DNA of 64,000 bases from Cymodocea nodosa (GCA_036874045.1 JAZBRI010000004.1:3534001-3598000), one strand, 5' to 3'. Positions 1 to 12,366 are shown, counted from the first letter of the stretch. Translations and numbers: made by a program. Notes: a model not told the origin generated them from the sequence alone.

Positions 1-120
1 CTGCTTGGTCAATCTTGTATGTACTTTGTTGGACGATTTTTTTGTTAACAATATCCATCCTTCTTTCTTTCAAACAGATGGTCTTATTTCTTTTCTTTGC
101 TTGCTTATTTTTATACATTC

Positions 121-260
121 AAATAAAAAATTTGCATCTCCACTCAAGTAGAAATGGACTCAAGCAGTGTATATCAGAAGGGGGGGAATAATTTTACACA
201 GAGTTAAGTCAAGTGGAGAAAAGAGATTCATGTTGCTGATATAAAATATTAAGTCAGGGT
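121..260 (+). repeat. Decayed non-LTR (RTE-like) 3' tail, left copy
   Basis: This stretch and 1801-1921 share a diverged text beginning AATAAAAA-TTTG, with a 'ATCTCCACTCAA' core and a 'TTCATGTTGC(C/T)GAT' core. The second core resembles the 3' end common to plant RTE-type retroelements, which is known from memory rather than searched. The two copies are in direct orientation on either side of the LINE fragment at 560-1640. Both are too decayed for family assignment. Confidence 0.35.
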
Positions 261-559
261 AATATGTTTTTCTTGAAAAGATGTAGGATAAATCTCATTA
301 TAGATAAATAAGCTTCATCCAAGAAAGCTGACCACCAAACAAAGCAAAAACAAGATAGAAAAATTGTAAACAAAAAAAAAAGGGCAATAACAGGACATAA
401 AAAGCTACTTTAGCTTGTGTGATGACTTCCCCAATTGAACATGTTTTCTTTTGGTAGACGGCAGCATTCTTTTGAAGTCAGAGGGTCCAGCAAATAACGT
501 GCACCAAGAGAGTGAAGCATTTTCTTGTACTATTTTGTGCCCCTCATTATTCCATTAGC

Positions 560-1640
560 GAGTTTAGAAAAACTAACTGTTACAATTCATCCCCCCATGC
601 CAACATTAGGAAGTAGGGTGAACCAAAGATCCCATGCCATTTGACATTGGAGAAAGAGGTGGTCTAAGTCATCCTCAGTGTTGCACATCTCACAGATGAT
701 ATCTGATCTTCCTGCTCATCTACTCCTATAGATTTTGGTTACCAAATGCCTGTGCAATACTGCAATAGTCGCTAGATGAAACATTTGACCTTTAGAGGAG
801 AGTCACCTCTCCACACAAACTTATATGGTTTCCATACAGGTTGGTGTTCCAATCATGACACAGAAGATTCCTAGGTCCTGATTTTCTAGGAAACCAAATT
901 AATTTGTCCTCCCTCTCCTGGTCTGTAGGGAGTTTAGATAGAGACTTGAGCAGACCACAAATCTGGCTAATCTCCCAGTCTTGCAATCCTCTTCTAAAAT
1001 AGAAATTCCGCATTTCCATGAGCTTCAGTAGACAGCTGAAATAATCCTAGGAAACATTTTGGTAGAGGGTATCCCCCATCCAATGATCTGACCAGAAGGA
1101 TAGCTCTTCCAGACACTAGAGGATATCTAAATAAGGTTCAGCCTCACTCCTGAGTTTCGTTAAAACCACCCAAGTACGAGAAACGTGAACTGAAGCAGCC
1201 TTAGAAGAAGATTCCGCGTTCCCATATTTGCTGCCTAAGATATCAGCCTAAAGTGCAGATTCCTTCCCTCACACCTATTTGTTTGGAAGGCATCTTTGGA
1301 CATATCCATCTGCCTGATTCCTTGTCCATGTTTTATTGATTGACAAATGGTCTCCCAACCAACCATGTGAATACCATGGTTATTCTCCTGAGAGCCATCC
1401 CATAACTATTGCAACATTTGTATTCTATCCCATTAATTACGCGCTTAGGCAAGCTGAAGACGGATAGAAAATAGGTGTGCTGGCTAGGCCAATTTCAAGA
1501 ACACCAAACAGCCTCCAAAGCAGACACTTGGTCTCTTGGCCATCTAACTTCCCGTCCATCTTGTCAATTAGACTCCTCCAAATATGATGAACCAAATGCA
1601 TAATGAAAGTTAATTAACTTCTATCAATCTAACTTCCTGT
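560..1640 (-). mobile_element. LINE (L1-type) reverse transcriptase C-terminal fragment, pseudogenised
   Basis: Read on the minus strand, the region shows the conserved end of plant LINE reverse transcriptases, broken by several stops and frameshifts. Near 1570-1480 there is an IDK-x-DGKL stretch followed by a segment like the 'S-x-P-(V/I)-F-Y' motif. Near 1150-1080 comes a 'YLDI...FWSDHWMGD' segment. At 740-600 lies the zf-RVT domain with a C-x2-C pair, then EDDLDHLFLQC and AWDLWF. The 5' part with the catalytic YADD region is absent, so this is a truncated dead copy. It lies upstream of, and probably within an intron of, the plus-strand gene whose 3' exons start at 2706. Confidence 0.75.
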
Positions 1641-1800
1641 CATCTGGGCACCAAGCATGCCCTGAATCTGCTTTTGGGTCGTCATTCTGCCATCTTAGGT
1701 GAGCAGCAAGTGGGTGATAGGAGATGGGGGAGGGGATTGTGGAGCATTTTTTCAGCAGGCCTTAAGTTGTAGCACGCAGGAACAAGGTGTCATCTACATA

Positions 1801-1921
1801 CTGAAATGGAACGGTAATAAAAATTTGTTATCTCCACTCAAATGGGAAGGATTCAAACGATGTATATAAAATGGGTTCATGTTGCCGATCCTAAATAATA
1901 TGGTATTTTGTTGTACTTATA
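1801..1921 (+). repeat. Decayed non-LTR (RTE-like) 3' tail, right copy
   Basis: This is the second, direct copy of the repeat at 121-260. Its GGTTCATGTTGCCGATCCTAA core is followed by a TGTTG-like tract, as in plant RTE 3' ends. The family is inferred from memory of the consensus, not from a search. Confidence 0.35.
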
Positions 1922-2705
1922 TCTGTGGATTATGGGAAGTACAAGGAAATGCCAACACCATATGTTACAGTTTCTCTGCATATTATGGTGGATATTTCTG
2001 TTATAAACTGTTGGGACTTTCTGGAACAAATTTCTATTAGGATTTAGTATATGTAAGTATCCATGTTGCCTTTGTATCAGTCATTAAAGATAAGATGTAG
2101 CAGTTTTGGGCATTAGGTTTTTTCTATTTGATTACCTTTTTCTGAGATTGATTTAGATTATATTATCTTTCCAAAATTGACTTAGATTGATTAAAATTAT
2201 TTTGTACTCCCTTTACTATGCACATAATGAATCTGTCCTCTTATTTTGGTTTTTGATAGTTTCAAAAAGGATTTAAACCTCATCACCAAACCATTATTCA
2301 TGGTCTCTTGTAAGTATGGATTTGGGCTAATATCAAATCTAAATAATAGGGAGTGATTTTGCAATAAGTAGTGTACACGTTTTAGAGATTTAAGAGAGGA
2401 TGGTATTCGACTAGGAAGTATTGATACAATTTGGTTGAATACAGCTTGATTTGGATTCTTGATATTTGGTTTAACTAAGAATCAGATATCAAATATAATT
2501 TATGTGGTCTTTAATTCTTAATGTAATGCAATTACCACTCTTGATTTGTTTGACTGAAATTTTTACAATATTTCTTGTTGATCCCAAGTTTGGATTTTAC
2601 AACTTATACAAAATATTTAATGGTTCTTTTCTCAGGCTAAGCACAAGATGGAAGGACATTTGTAAATTTCAAGATATACCTTCCAAAAATTTTATCTGTT
2701 TGCAG

Positions 2706-4691
2706 TTTTTGGAACTAGACGATGAATACATTCAGCAAGAAATCAGAAAACCTGCAAAAAGGAATATTTGTACGGTGAGTACACTGAAAGATGTCTTGCC
2801 ACTTGAATATAATTTGAGAGTCCTTTACTCAAAGTTAATATATCCTGGCTAAGTTTCTTTAAGTAGTTTTCTTACACAAACTTGTTTTCCTTAAGTGTCG
2901 GTCTTATGGGATGCATATATGAAAAGTGGGATTCTTTTCTTTGTAACGGTATTTTTTTTTGCATTTATTAGTGTTAGTATTTCAGAAGGGATTATGAGTA
3001 TCGTTTCCCTTGATAATGAAAAATGGGATTCTATTATGGTTTTATAGAAAAAAAATTATCAGGTGTTCCTTATATAATTGGCGACACTTCCAGTACCTGG
3101 TCATTTTATAATTCATTTTTGCAGTTCCTCTTTCATGTTATTATCATATTATGATTTACCTGATCTTGTTTATTGCTGGCTGTTTTAACTTTCTTTTGTC
3201 TGTTCTATTTCTTAAACATACTTGTAGGGTTTTTCCCCTTATCCAATTTTTAGGGTACTTAAACATAGTTGTTTCCATCAGTGAGACTTGTTTGTTTATT
3301 CCATCTGCAGCATTCAACAGGATGGCTGTCTAGGAGCATGCATGATATCTTGAGGTTACATGTTAAGATAAGGATCCTGTCCATATTTGACAATGCCGTG
3401 GCAACAAACTTAATCAAGACTACCAGAAGACAAATAGAGAAGGTGAAGACACAGCTGCTTGATGGGGAACCTGATCGTGATGAAGAGGATGATGCACACA
3501 TCAATGAGGCCAGAGAAATTCAAGATGAAGAATTGGATGCTGAGGAAGAGGAGGGTTCATCTACCCAATGGGGTTTGTTTTTAACTCTGTGGACTTTCAT
3601 GATTTATTTGACATCCGATAATTGATTATTTTTCGATGAACACATTATTTTCTTTATGGCAAAAAATTATGTTAGAACAGTAGTAAAAATATATGCCTGA
3701 TTATTTGTCCAGTGGTGCCTGTTGGTTACATGCTCATTATTTATTGCAGAGCTTAAGCGTCATTCTACCAAGGGTGCCATGATGAAATCTTGTAGTTTGC
3801 AACCTGTGCGTGATGTTGAAGATGATCGTCGTGAAGTTGAAGATGAGGATGAAGAAGAATCAGATGAATTCGAATTCCAATCTGTGGTAGTTAGAAATTG
3901 GACTTTTAACTTTCTGTTTACCGTGATCAAAGGATATGCATGCATATGAACATCACGCAGTTACATATGCCTGCATCTCCTCCATTTGAAATTTCACTTA
4001 TCTTGACTTCTTAAATTTGCTATTTCAAATGCCCAAATAATTTCTTTTTTGTTGTAGGAAACTGCTGACGGGGAATATTCTTTAAATGGCTCTTCATGTA
4101 TCCTGTAGTGTGCTTTACTTATTTATTATAGTTCTTGATTGTTTTAGAAGCTAAATTTTACTTCTAATAACTTGACAAATTAATGTATATTGTTGAAACG
4201 TAATTTATTTCCTGTTGGATTCCATTTGTTTAAATGGAATTTGAGTTATTCTTCATTATTTTTTGCACGAACTTAAGTACCTTAGCTTTGCTTACACTTT
4301 ACTTCCAAAATTAAAAATTTGTGTCTATTGGGCTTGGTGGTTTTTTCATGGCAAAACTTATGTTCTGCTTCTCTTTTAGGGAGATGGAATTCTTGCATTG
4401 TGAATTCTTCCCGACTTAAAAAGTCCAAACATCATCCATATACTTGTCACCGAGTTCTTCAATTTTCCACTTATTGCATTAGTACATTCTTTTTCATGTG
4501 AAAGCTTAATATCCTATATTGAAATAGATAATACTGGAGAAAGCATCTCCGATGATTATTTGCAGGAAATTTTGCACGGTATTCGTTCCAGACATGGTGA
4601 CAACGACCATCGCAACATAGATCCGGGTACCGCCAACATTGGTGATGATGAATACGAGATAATTGAGCAAGACAGCGATTATGACGACTAG
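2706..4691 (+). CDS. 3' end of an unrecognised plus-strand gene with an acidic C-terminus (partial)
   Basis: Five exons join in phase with GT-AG borders: about 2706-2774, 3311-3572, 3750-3886, 4058-4097 and 4528-4691, ending at TAG 4689-4691. The first listed exon follows a TTTGCAG acceptor, and further exons should lie upstream, partly outside the window. The deduced C-terminus begins LELDDEYIQQEIRKPAK. Exon 2 encodes a basic, probably helical stretch (HSTGWLSRSMHDILRLHVKI) and then a long acidic run rich in DEED and EEEE. Exon 3 has a second acidic run (EDEDEEESDEFEF). The protein ends EYEIIEQDSDYDD. I do not recognise the family. Several independent junctions keep one frame, which supports a real gene. 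Alternating basic helix and acidic runs suggest a nuclear or protein-binding tail, but that is inference only. Confidence 0.65.
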
Positions 4692-6199
4692 CTCGATACC
4701 AGTTAGGAAACATTCATCCTGATATCAGAAGATACTTCGCAAAATCTATATACAAAGAGAAGTTTAGTCAGTTATTTAAGCTGGTTGTAAATAGCTTTAT
4801 TTTGATTAGTTTTTAATTTTATTCACTATATTCATTGAATTGATGGTTAGATGTTATTTGTTTCGGCCGTTCTACTTGTGTAGTTGTAAATCTGGTGACT
4901 GTAGTGTGCATCACGTCAATTATATTATGCTGTTTATTATGTCAATTTATTGTATTGCATGAGCAGTTTTTTGTTTAGATTCTAGATTATAGCTGTTTTA
5001 TGGAATCTAATTTCTTTTTAGAATTTCGTTTCACTCTGATTTTTGATTTATGACATATATTAGAAATCGTGTCAACTTGTTTTGGCTAATTCCATTTTTG
5101 CTTGATTTGTATCAAGGTTAAAAAATAATTTATTTCAAAATCTTGGTACCATAAGCTTGCTTATTTAAGATCATTCCAACTCATGTTTTTTTTTGGACAT
5201 AATTTATCGGTCGATTTTTATAGGAGTGTGAAAGGATGAAGGCAGGGATGGTGACGCGAGATTTCCTAAACGTGACCTTTTAGGTGATTATCGGCTAATT
5301 GCATATTTTATGCTTGGTTCATGCCAATTCTTTATGGTGATTTTCTTTGTTCTGAAAAACTTTGATTTGCTTTTATGTCCATTCTAGTGCGTGACAATGT
5401 TTTCCCCTGAAAAAAAAGGAAGTCTTGGATTTAAATTAGGAAAATATAATTTCACTCAACCTGCCCTTCTTCTCTTCGGCTGTCAAACTAATTCTGCAGT
5501 ATTTGAAGATGCCAATGGGTGCTTATGTATTTGAAATTGGTCGTCCATCTAATTTTAGAGGGATTTGTGTACTTATGGCAGAAAAGAATTTTAATTCTCC
5601 CTAATTTCTTGTATAATTACTTGACAAAATTACAATTCCATCAGCCCCATTCGAAGCTCGTCTGCCCCTTTTGACGGCTATTTGTGTATTGTCGTTTGTT
5701 GCAAAACCCAAGCTCGCTCGCTTTTCATTTCCATCCTCTTTGCCGTCCGTGAGGTTGTCTCCTTCCATGGACGTCGCAAGTACATTTTTCGGTGAGATCC
5801 TCTCCTCCTCCTTCTCTAGACTCCGACGCAGTGTGCCCTAAGTATTCATCTTGTCTGTGTTAGTTCTTTTTAACTGAGATTTGAATGTTGGCGAACTTCT
5901 GTTGATTTCACTCAAATTTGTTAGGGTTATTTGTAGTTGCGTAAGGTTTTGATTTTCTGATCAAGGTTGATTCCGTCACGAGAACTATTTCACGGTTCTT
6001 AAGGAATTGGGGTTATCATCGGAAAAGTTTCTCTTTTTGGTGGTGCCGTGAGATCTACTTCTCCACAAGGAAAAGAGGGTTTTACCACGTTAGCAAGTGT
6101 AAATATCATTAGTTAATAGCTGTGAGTAGTTAGATTATATAAAACATTGATGTCCAAGACAAACGCCATATGCCAACGCTACAAGGTTGGTGTGCGATG
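4692..6199. other. Intergenic: 3' flank, then a possible unlinked first exon
   Basis: 4692-5640 is AT-rich 3' flank with no coding signal that I can support. At 5640-5800 the base composition rises, and a pyrimidine-rich leader precedes ATG at 5767, which opens MDVASTFF before a possible GTGAGA donor at about 5792. No matching downstream exon is visible before the Harbinger remnant, so this could be the orphaned 5' end of a disrupted gene or chance. Confidence 0.3.
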
Positions 6200-7880
6200 T
6201 AATGTTTAAGAAACATTTGTTAAGTCAAAATTTGAAAGAGTTAAATTGTCATTTATCAACCCAAGAACAACATGTTTCACACTGATCAAGGAAGGAAAAT
6301 TATCAAAATGAAAAATTATATGTACTATATACAAAATTATTAGATCATTTTTTGCGAAATTAAACATATAATTAAAAATCTATATATTAGATAAGTCAAC
6401 ATATTTTTTTGAAATCTTACAGGTTGTTAAGAAATAAAAAAGTAATAGCAAATAGTTGAAATACAAGTGTAAAGGAAAAAGCTTGTAATCTTTATGGTTA
6501 TAGTTAGATAGAATAGAATATAAAGATTAATAAGAGAGCATTTTCATCATTTTACTTATAATGTTAATGAGTATTTCAATGAAATGTTGGATGTTACATT
6601 AAAATTAGGTCATACTTTTAGTTAAGTATAATTCATCAACTTATAGTAAAATTTAGAATGATCTTAATGTTTTCTCATACTTCAAGCGAAACTCTTTGTT
6701 TTTATATAAACATGAATTGTAATTTTGTTATTTTTCTACATTTATAATATTAAAATTTTTATTTTCAAAATATAAGATTGCATTGATACTATTGATGGTA
6801 TACATGTTAAATTTACAATTTTTGGAGAAAAAAATATAAGGTTTAAGAATAAGAAAGTTGAATTGTCATAGAATATTTTAGTTGCTTTAATATTAATGTG
6901 TAATTTATTTATATTTTTTGTGGATAGAAATAATCAACTATTGATACTCAAATCTTTTAAAATACAATAAGTCAACTTAATGACTTAGTTACTCCACTAG
7001 GTATGGTAAATATGACATAATATGACTTTTACTTAGTGCATAAGTGTAACTTACATTATATTGGTGTCAAATTATATATATAGGAAAGTTTTATTTAGTT
7101 AATGCTAATTTTTCAAATAAATCAGAATTTATATGTTTATCTTGAGGTGTTTGATATCACTTAATGAAGTATAATGTCAATCAATTCTTAATTAATGTAA
7201 TAAAAAACTTCAATTATAAACATTCAAGTGATCAAATACATATTTGAAGTAGCAAAATAATATTTTATAATATTATGAAGATATATGTCTTTTTCTTTTA
7301 AAACTCAAACAAAGATTATTTTAACATGTTTTTTACTTTGTAATTTCATTTATTAAGTAAATCGAATGGATTTACTTGAAGATTTTGAAAATGAACTATA
7401 AAAAATTGTAAATGTTAAAATATTAAAGTTCCCCGTAATATGAAAGGATAAGAAGGAATAAGAAGTAATTCTGTTGGCGATAGGACTCAAAAATGAAGAA
7501 AATAAAAAAATCATGACGACTTCTATGTATTGATATTATCACAAGTTTCATTTCAACGTTTGCTTTACGAAGTTGTATTTGAAATATACGTACTTTTTTT
7601 TTTTTGAATTTATGATAACTGAAGTTCCATTATAAGGTTAATGATATTAATATCATGGCATACAAGTTAATTAAATAGATTAATGGGTAGGTTAAACTTT
7701 AATTAATAGTGTCTAAGTTGAAGTTAATCATACAAATATACAAGTTACAATTAATGTCTGTTTATTTTCTAAACGTACGTAGACATTTAAATTTTAAGTT
7801 CTGTTATTTTCCTAAATATGTACAGATACTTAAGTTTTAAATTTTATGATATTCTAATTTTTTATTATCAAAATTTAAAT
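6200..7880 (+). mobile_element. Decayed PIF/Harbinger-type transposon, copy 1
   Basis: On the plus strand at about 6778-6870 the translation reads like the first DDE block of plant Harbinger transposases: an 'ID-(G/T)-IHVKF' stretch, then the arginine- and asparagine-rich RFKNKK block. It is followed by a segment like the 'NILVA...' strand that precedes the domain's LAGWEGSAHDS block. Later fragments at about 7080-7200 resemble the FNLRHSxLRNVIE block. Every block is interrupted by stops and frameshifts. The order of blocks and several non-coding stretches match the second copy at 32800-35110, including an 'AATAAGAGAGCATTTTCA' segment at 6529-6546. The ends and target duplications are not resolved. 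Confidence 0.6.
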
Positions 7881-8999
7881 TTGATGAGATTACTTTTGGA
7901 TCATTTTAAACACAGGACACCATTTAAGTCTCCTCCGTTGAAAGGACTGCGTACAGTTAATGCAGCTGCAGCAGATAATTAATATATATGATATAACCAA
8001 CGGCGATGGTGACGATCTCCGTGCATACGTATACGTTGCAGTCGGCCCCCGCCGGGAACTTTTGTTAAATTTATTACGAGGAAGCACCACCTTTTTCCCT
8101 GGACCAGCCCTCTCTCCTTAAGCTTTGATTTCTTTCCACCGCCACCGACGTAAGCTTTGATTTCACGCCCTAGTAGATCGCCTTCCCCTTCCCGTTTGGT
8201 CCCCGACAGGTTCGTCGATCGGCAGATACTTTTGTCTTCTCGTGGGCTCAAATTAAAGCTTGGAAATGAAATATATATATACACAAGGAGTTTATATATG
8301 GTGAGTCCTTTTATTAATTTGTTATCGATGAAATGTTTTGGTTTGGTCATTTCCTATTAGAGACGAGAAAAGGATAAAGATGATGTTTTTGAATTCAAAT
8401 TCTGTAAAAGAGCGATTGATCGCGCAAGCAATCAATGATGTTTTTGGCTGTCTTTAACCAGTTGGTTAGCCATTCCGCCTGTAATTAATCTCATTGGACG
8501 TGGAAACCCATTGCAGATCTTCTTGTAGAAGGATGAGAGCAAGAGAGATAATGGTATGTAAGATTAATGATGCTCAGTCGCTGTTGCAGGCAAATGATAC
8601 GAAGGGAAAATCTATTCTTACATGTGTAGTGTGCTTGGGTTGGTTTCTTACCTATGCAGGTTTGTTATTATACAGCTCTCTCTCTCTCTATTCTATCTAT
8701 GTAAGCTAGGACTGTGTGCACTGCAAAAGAGGATTGAAGCGCTATTAATGTGGTTTGGTAGGAGTCTTTCAGTCCTTGTTATAGGGATGTGGACGTCTCA
8801 TGATCACAACTGTAAATACGAGGAAGCCCGGCCCCATTTGTCTACGGCTTTGACCTCTACCTCCCTTCTCTCTCTTCCTCTGCATTTTCACATGCACTTC
8901 ACTTTCACCTCTTCCCCTTCCCACTATTACCATCCCCGGAAGCATTGCTCTGCCAGGCCCTCGTCCTCTTCCATACATGCTCGCCCGCGAGTTGCGGCG
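7881..8999. other. Upstream region of the CLE gene
   Basis: No gene is supported here. An open frame runs from 8622 into the CLE gene in phase, but its first 126 codons lack a signal peptide and resemble translated 5' leader. The 8860-8990 part is pyrimidine-rich, as expected for a plant 5' UTR. Short CT tracts occur at 8674-8690. Confidence 0.4.
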
Positions 9000-9299
9000 A
9001 TGAGGTGGCCAAGATGGTCGGTCGTCGTGGTTGTCCTTCTCTTCCTGGTTGTCGTTGTCTTCAGCATCGATGGGCCTCAGCCATCGATGGGAAGGAGGCG
9101 TACCCACGGAGAGGAGCAGCGGAAGAGACCGTCGGAAGACGGCGCCAGAGTCGGAAGTACCGTTCGGTGTAAACCCAAGGGTGACGGCGGCTACTACTCC
9201 TGTCAATTTCTTACCGATGGGTCTGGGAAGAATGGCACGGTCATCGATGGCGACAAGCGAGTCGTGCCCACCGGTCCAAATCCCCTCCATAACAGGTGA
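9000..9299 (+). CDS. CLE: CLE-family secreted signalling peptide precursor
   Basis: The 99-residue product has the CLE prepropeptide layout. Residues 1-25 form a signal peptide (MRWPRW, then a run of V, L and F). Residues 26-85 are a variable hydrophilic region. Residues 87-98 are a CLE dodecapeptide (RVVPTGPNPLHN), followed by one terminal Arg. The Pro residues at positions 4 and 7 that are usually hydroxylated, the central Gly, and the HN ending are all present. CLE peptides are processed in the apoplast and bind leucine-rich-repeat receptor kinases to control meristem or vascular cell fate. ATG 9000 was chosen because it places the hydrophobic segment at the N-terminus; the frame stays open upstream to 8622 without one. 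There is no intron, which is usual for many CLE genes. The motif is closest to the CLV3/CLE9-13 type by eye, but the orthologue is not assigned. Confidence 0.88.
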   Translation: MRWPRWSVVVVVLLFLVVVVFSIDGPQPSMGRRRTHGEEQRKRPSEDGARVGSTVRCKPKGDGGYYSCQFLTDGSGKNGTVIDGDKRVVPTGPNPLHNR

Positions 9300-9388
9300 C
9301 CATGTAGGTATATCTCATACCAGAAGGAGGAGGAGAAGCAGACGGAAAGATGATGGCGGCCAGCAAACGGTTCGATCTTCTGCCTTTT

Positions 9389-9422
9389 CTCCTCCTCCTC
9401 CTCCTCCTCCTCCTCCTCCTCC
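9389..9422 (+). repeat. (CTC)n microsatellite
   Basis: An uninterrupted CTC triplet run lies just downstream of the CLE stop codon, probably in its 3' UTR. It creates artificial poly-Pro and poly-Arg/Glu open frames on the two strands. Confidence 0.95.
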
Positions 9423-10036
9423 TTTTGATTAACATATTTGATCGGTAGTAGCGATCGAAGGTGTGTGTTGATAACAACGGAGATTTTTTTTGATCTCCCC
9501 CTCACTTCGGCTACGTGTGTGTAGAAATGGGTTGAAGCTTAGGAGTCCAAGCCCTTTATTCATGGTCTTTCTGTATCTGATCAATTATCATATATTATTG
9601 CTGTTATTGTCATTTATTTTCCAGTCGTAGACACATAACTGATTATTTATTCACAATGGATTGAAAAATCAACTGCATGTCCCGTTGTTGGTAATGTTTA
9701 TCATCTTCTTTGGGCCTAAAAGGTTTTGAAGCGAAGCCACGGGTGTTCTGCAATAAATTAATTTAACTTTGATATCTAATTGAAAACTATTTGGTTAAAT
9801 ATATTTTATTACCAAATCTCATGTCATCTCATATCATTAAAAGAAAGATCTTTTATTGGAAAGTTTGGAACTTTCCCCAGCAAAGTGGCTTGTAGTGTCC
9901 AATGAATGCATGCATGCACGCATGTCCCACAGTCCCACACTGAAAGTGGTCCAATGCTGCAAGTTTGGAACTTTCCCTGAAAGGCTGAAAACACCTTTGA
10001 ATATGTGACCGGGGGCTGAAGATGGTGATGGAGGGT

Positions 10037-10082
10037 GTATTGTATTGTATTGTATTGTATTGTATTGTATTGTATTGTATTG
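10037..10082 (+). repeat. (TATTG)n microsatellite
   Basis: About nine copies of a TATTG pentamer occur in tandem. Confidence 0.95.
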
Positions 10083-10846
10083 TGTGGTATCGATCTCAAG
10101 CTGACGATGATGATAATGGAAGTGGGCGTGGAACCAGAGAAAGGGGTAAGTTATAAATGTTGGCGGTGGCAGTGATGAGTTAAATAAATGGTTGTTCTGT
10201 GGCACCATTTAATTTCGTGGGCCTTTACCCTCTGAATAGAATCGAATGAGAGAGGGGAGGACGAGATTTTCCGAAGAAGTAAAGGAGGTGAAACACCGGT
10301 CAAATTAACGTGTTTTGGGTCCACTTAAACTTCTCGATCTTGTCCCCGATATCAATGCAAGATTCTATCTTTTTTTTCGACGGAAAAATTTTTACTGTGC
10401 TGGCCGTAGATTTGTCGGTGGCAGTTGGATAAGCCTGGGGTGCGACCACCGGAGGCTGGCCGGAGAAGCTGCGGTTTTGACGGGTCGAGGGAAGGTAAGC
10501 CAGACAAAGTAGCAGCCATTGAATGGCGACAATATCTCGAATCTTGGCGAATCGGCAAGGCCGGTTGGTGGAGAGACGGTAGGAAGAAAGGAACGGGGAA
10601 GAAGAAGAGTCTCAGTCAGGGAAAGTGTTCCTCCGTCGGTCGGTAGGAAGATGATGGTGATCTTATCGCCAGCAAGGCACTCTCTTGCATGCTAAGTCAG
10701 AAATTAGTCGGTGACCTGTGAAGAACCAACCAGCCAGTTTACATCTTTTTGATAAATGTCAAATCATCACCGTCGAATCTGTTCGAGTACTATTCCAATT
10801 TGTGATATATAATATATATATAGATAGATGTTATGATATTAGCATA

Positions 10847-10982
10847 TAAAAACAAATGGTAGCAGCTCTGGTAACTCATGAAATCCGTGAGCTTTAAATA
10901 TGATGGGATGTGCTAGTTTACAGTCAGTGCATGTCTAAATGGCCTCTCAAATTTGTTTGGGATCTGCTACCATTTGTTTTTA
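10847..10982. repeat. Small foldback element with perfect 19-bp inverted ends
   Basis: The arm at 10847-10865 (TAAAAACAAATGGTAGCAG) is the exact reverse complement of 10964-10982. The 98 bases between do not pair along their length, so this is a terminal-inverted-repeat structure rather than a long hairpin. No clear flanking target duplication is visible. Confidence 0.7.
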
Positions 10983-12366
10983 CATGAATCACATCTACCG
11001 AAACTTTAAAGATGAACACGAGGATGAGAACATTGAGAAGTTAGAAATATATGGGGATGGCTCACAGAGTCCTTTTCAGCAACTGGTTGCAGAGTAATGC
11101 CAGCTGCATGTAGTTGTTTTGTTTTTTTAAGTCCATTGTTAGGCCGGCTGTGATGGAGATAGGCGAAATGATGGGTCCGACGGACCGACGACACACGCAT
11201 CACCGTCGGCGCGGCCGATGAGCAGCACGGACGCACATGTGATCGAACCAGAGGACCCGCGACGAAGAAACGACACATCATCCAAGATGTATGCTTCATG
11301 ACCTGCCTCCGACTTGGGACCGCGGATACGTATTCGGGGAAATGCTCAAGTGACAATGGGAAAGGGTTGAATGCAAATCACACCAGCTCTACTACGTAAT
11401 ACAACATTATAAACACAAGCATGTGTTATAATCGAATAATATTCACATTATTTGAAATGTTAACGATACAAAATAATTACATTATATTAGCATCATTTTT
11501 CGCTTAGATTTCTTTTTACCGAGATTGGTAGAAAGTAATGTTTTTTTACCATTGAACGGTAAGGCCTGTAGAGGAACTGGCAAGCACTAGAGGTTGTGAA
11601 AGTGATGCGGGAAATCCGAGAGACGCTTGCGGACGGACGGAGGAGATATACACGTCCAACATGCTTGAGCCAACACATGGTGGGAACGAGGCTGGAGGAA
11701 CAGGCGAGGGTTGGCAAACCAATGGAGAATGCGAGGGGGAAACCAGAGAGAGGAAAAGAGAGAATGAACAAGTAGGATTTTGTATTTCATGGTGTTGGTT
11801 TTGCAGTGCTAAGAGAGGTATAACTTGTTCAATGTACATGGTCAAATTATATTGTTGATTAACATGATGTGATTTGAATATCTAGATCAGAAAGATACAA
11901 TTTTAACCTTTTAAAATTAGTATAATATAGATTCCCGTTCCTGTACTTTAGTTGTCCCCTAAAATTAAAAATCTAGTAATTTGGAACATAAAATATATGG
12001 TTCAATTCGGTTTAAACAGTTTAGTTTGGCAATATATATAAAATCAATTCACCGTCGTTTGATAGATCACCAATTCCGCAAAACTACCTGCAGAACAAGT
12101 TGACAGTAACAACATCGCTGTGTGCGGCAGCCACGAGATAACCGCCTCACCCGGTACACACGTGGAAATAGTCTCGATAGTAAGTAAAAAAAGAACTTTG
12201 GATGAAGCCATTCGCTTCTGCTCTATGCTAATTCTTGCAATTTGCGAAATGAAATCTTTTTCACAGCATGAACGTAAGTAACAGTGAAAAATCCAATCAT
12301 GATTTCTATCATCAGCTTTGAAGCTGCCAACAAATATGCAAAACCATCAGGATCTTCCAGATGTTT

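Larger units (their letters stand above)
9300..12366. other. Intergenic region between CLE and YKT6
   Basis: Apart from the microsatellites and the foldback repeat, I see no supported gene. Two GC-richer islands, 10380-10660 and 11150-11340, contain short open frames on both strands with no recognisable domain. They may be decayed exons or regulatory DNA. Confidence 0.4.

Noticed and set aside
8622..8999. In-frame N-terminal extension of the CLE ORF
   Set aside because: The extension would bury the signal peptide 126 residues inside the protein. It reads like translated 5' leader and upstream DNA, so ATG 9000 was chosen.
10425..10646. Basic 73-codon frame in a GC-rich patch
   Set aside because: No domain, no start context and competing frames on both strands; composition alone explains it.
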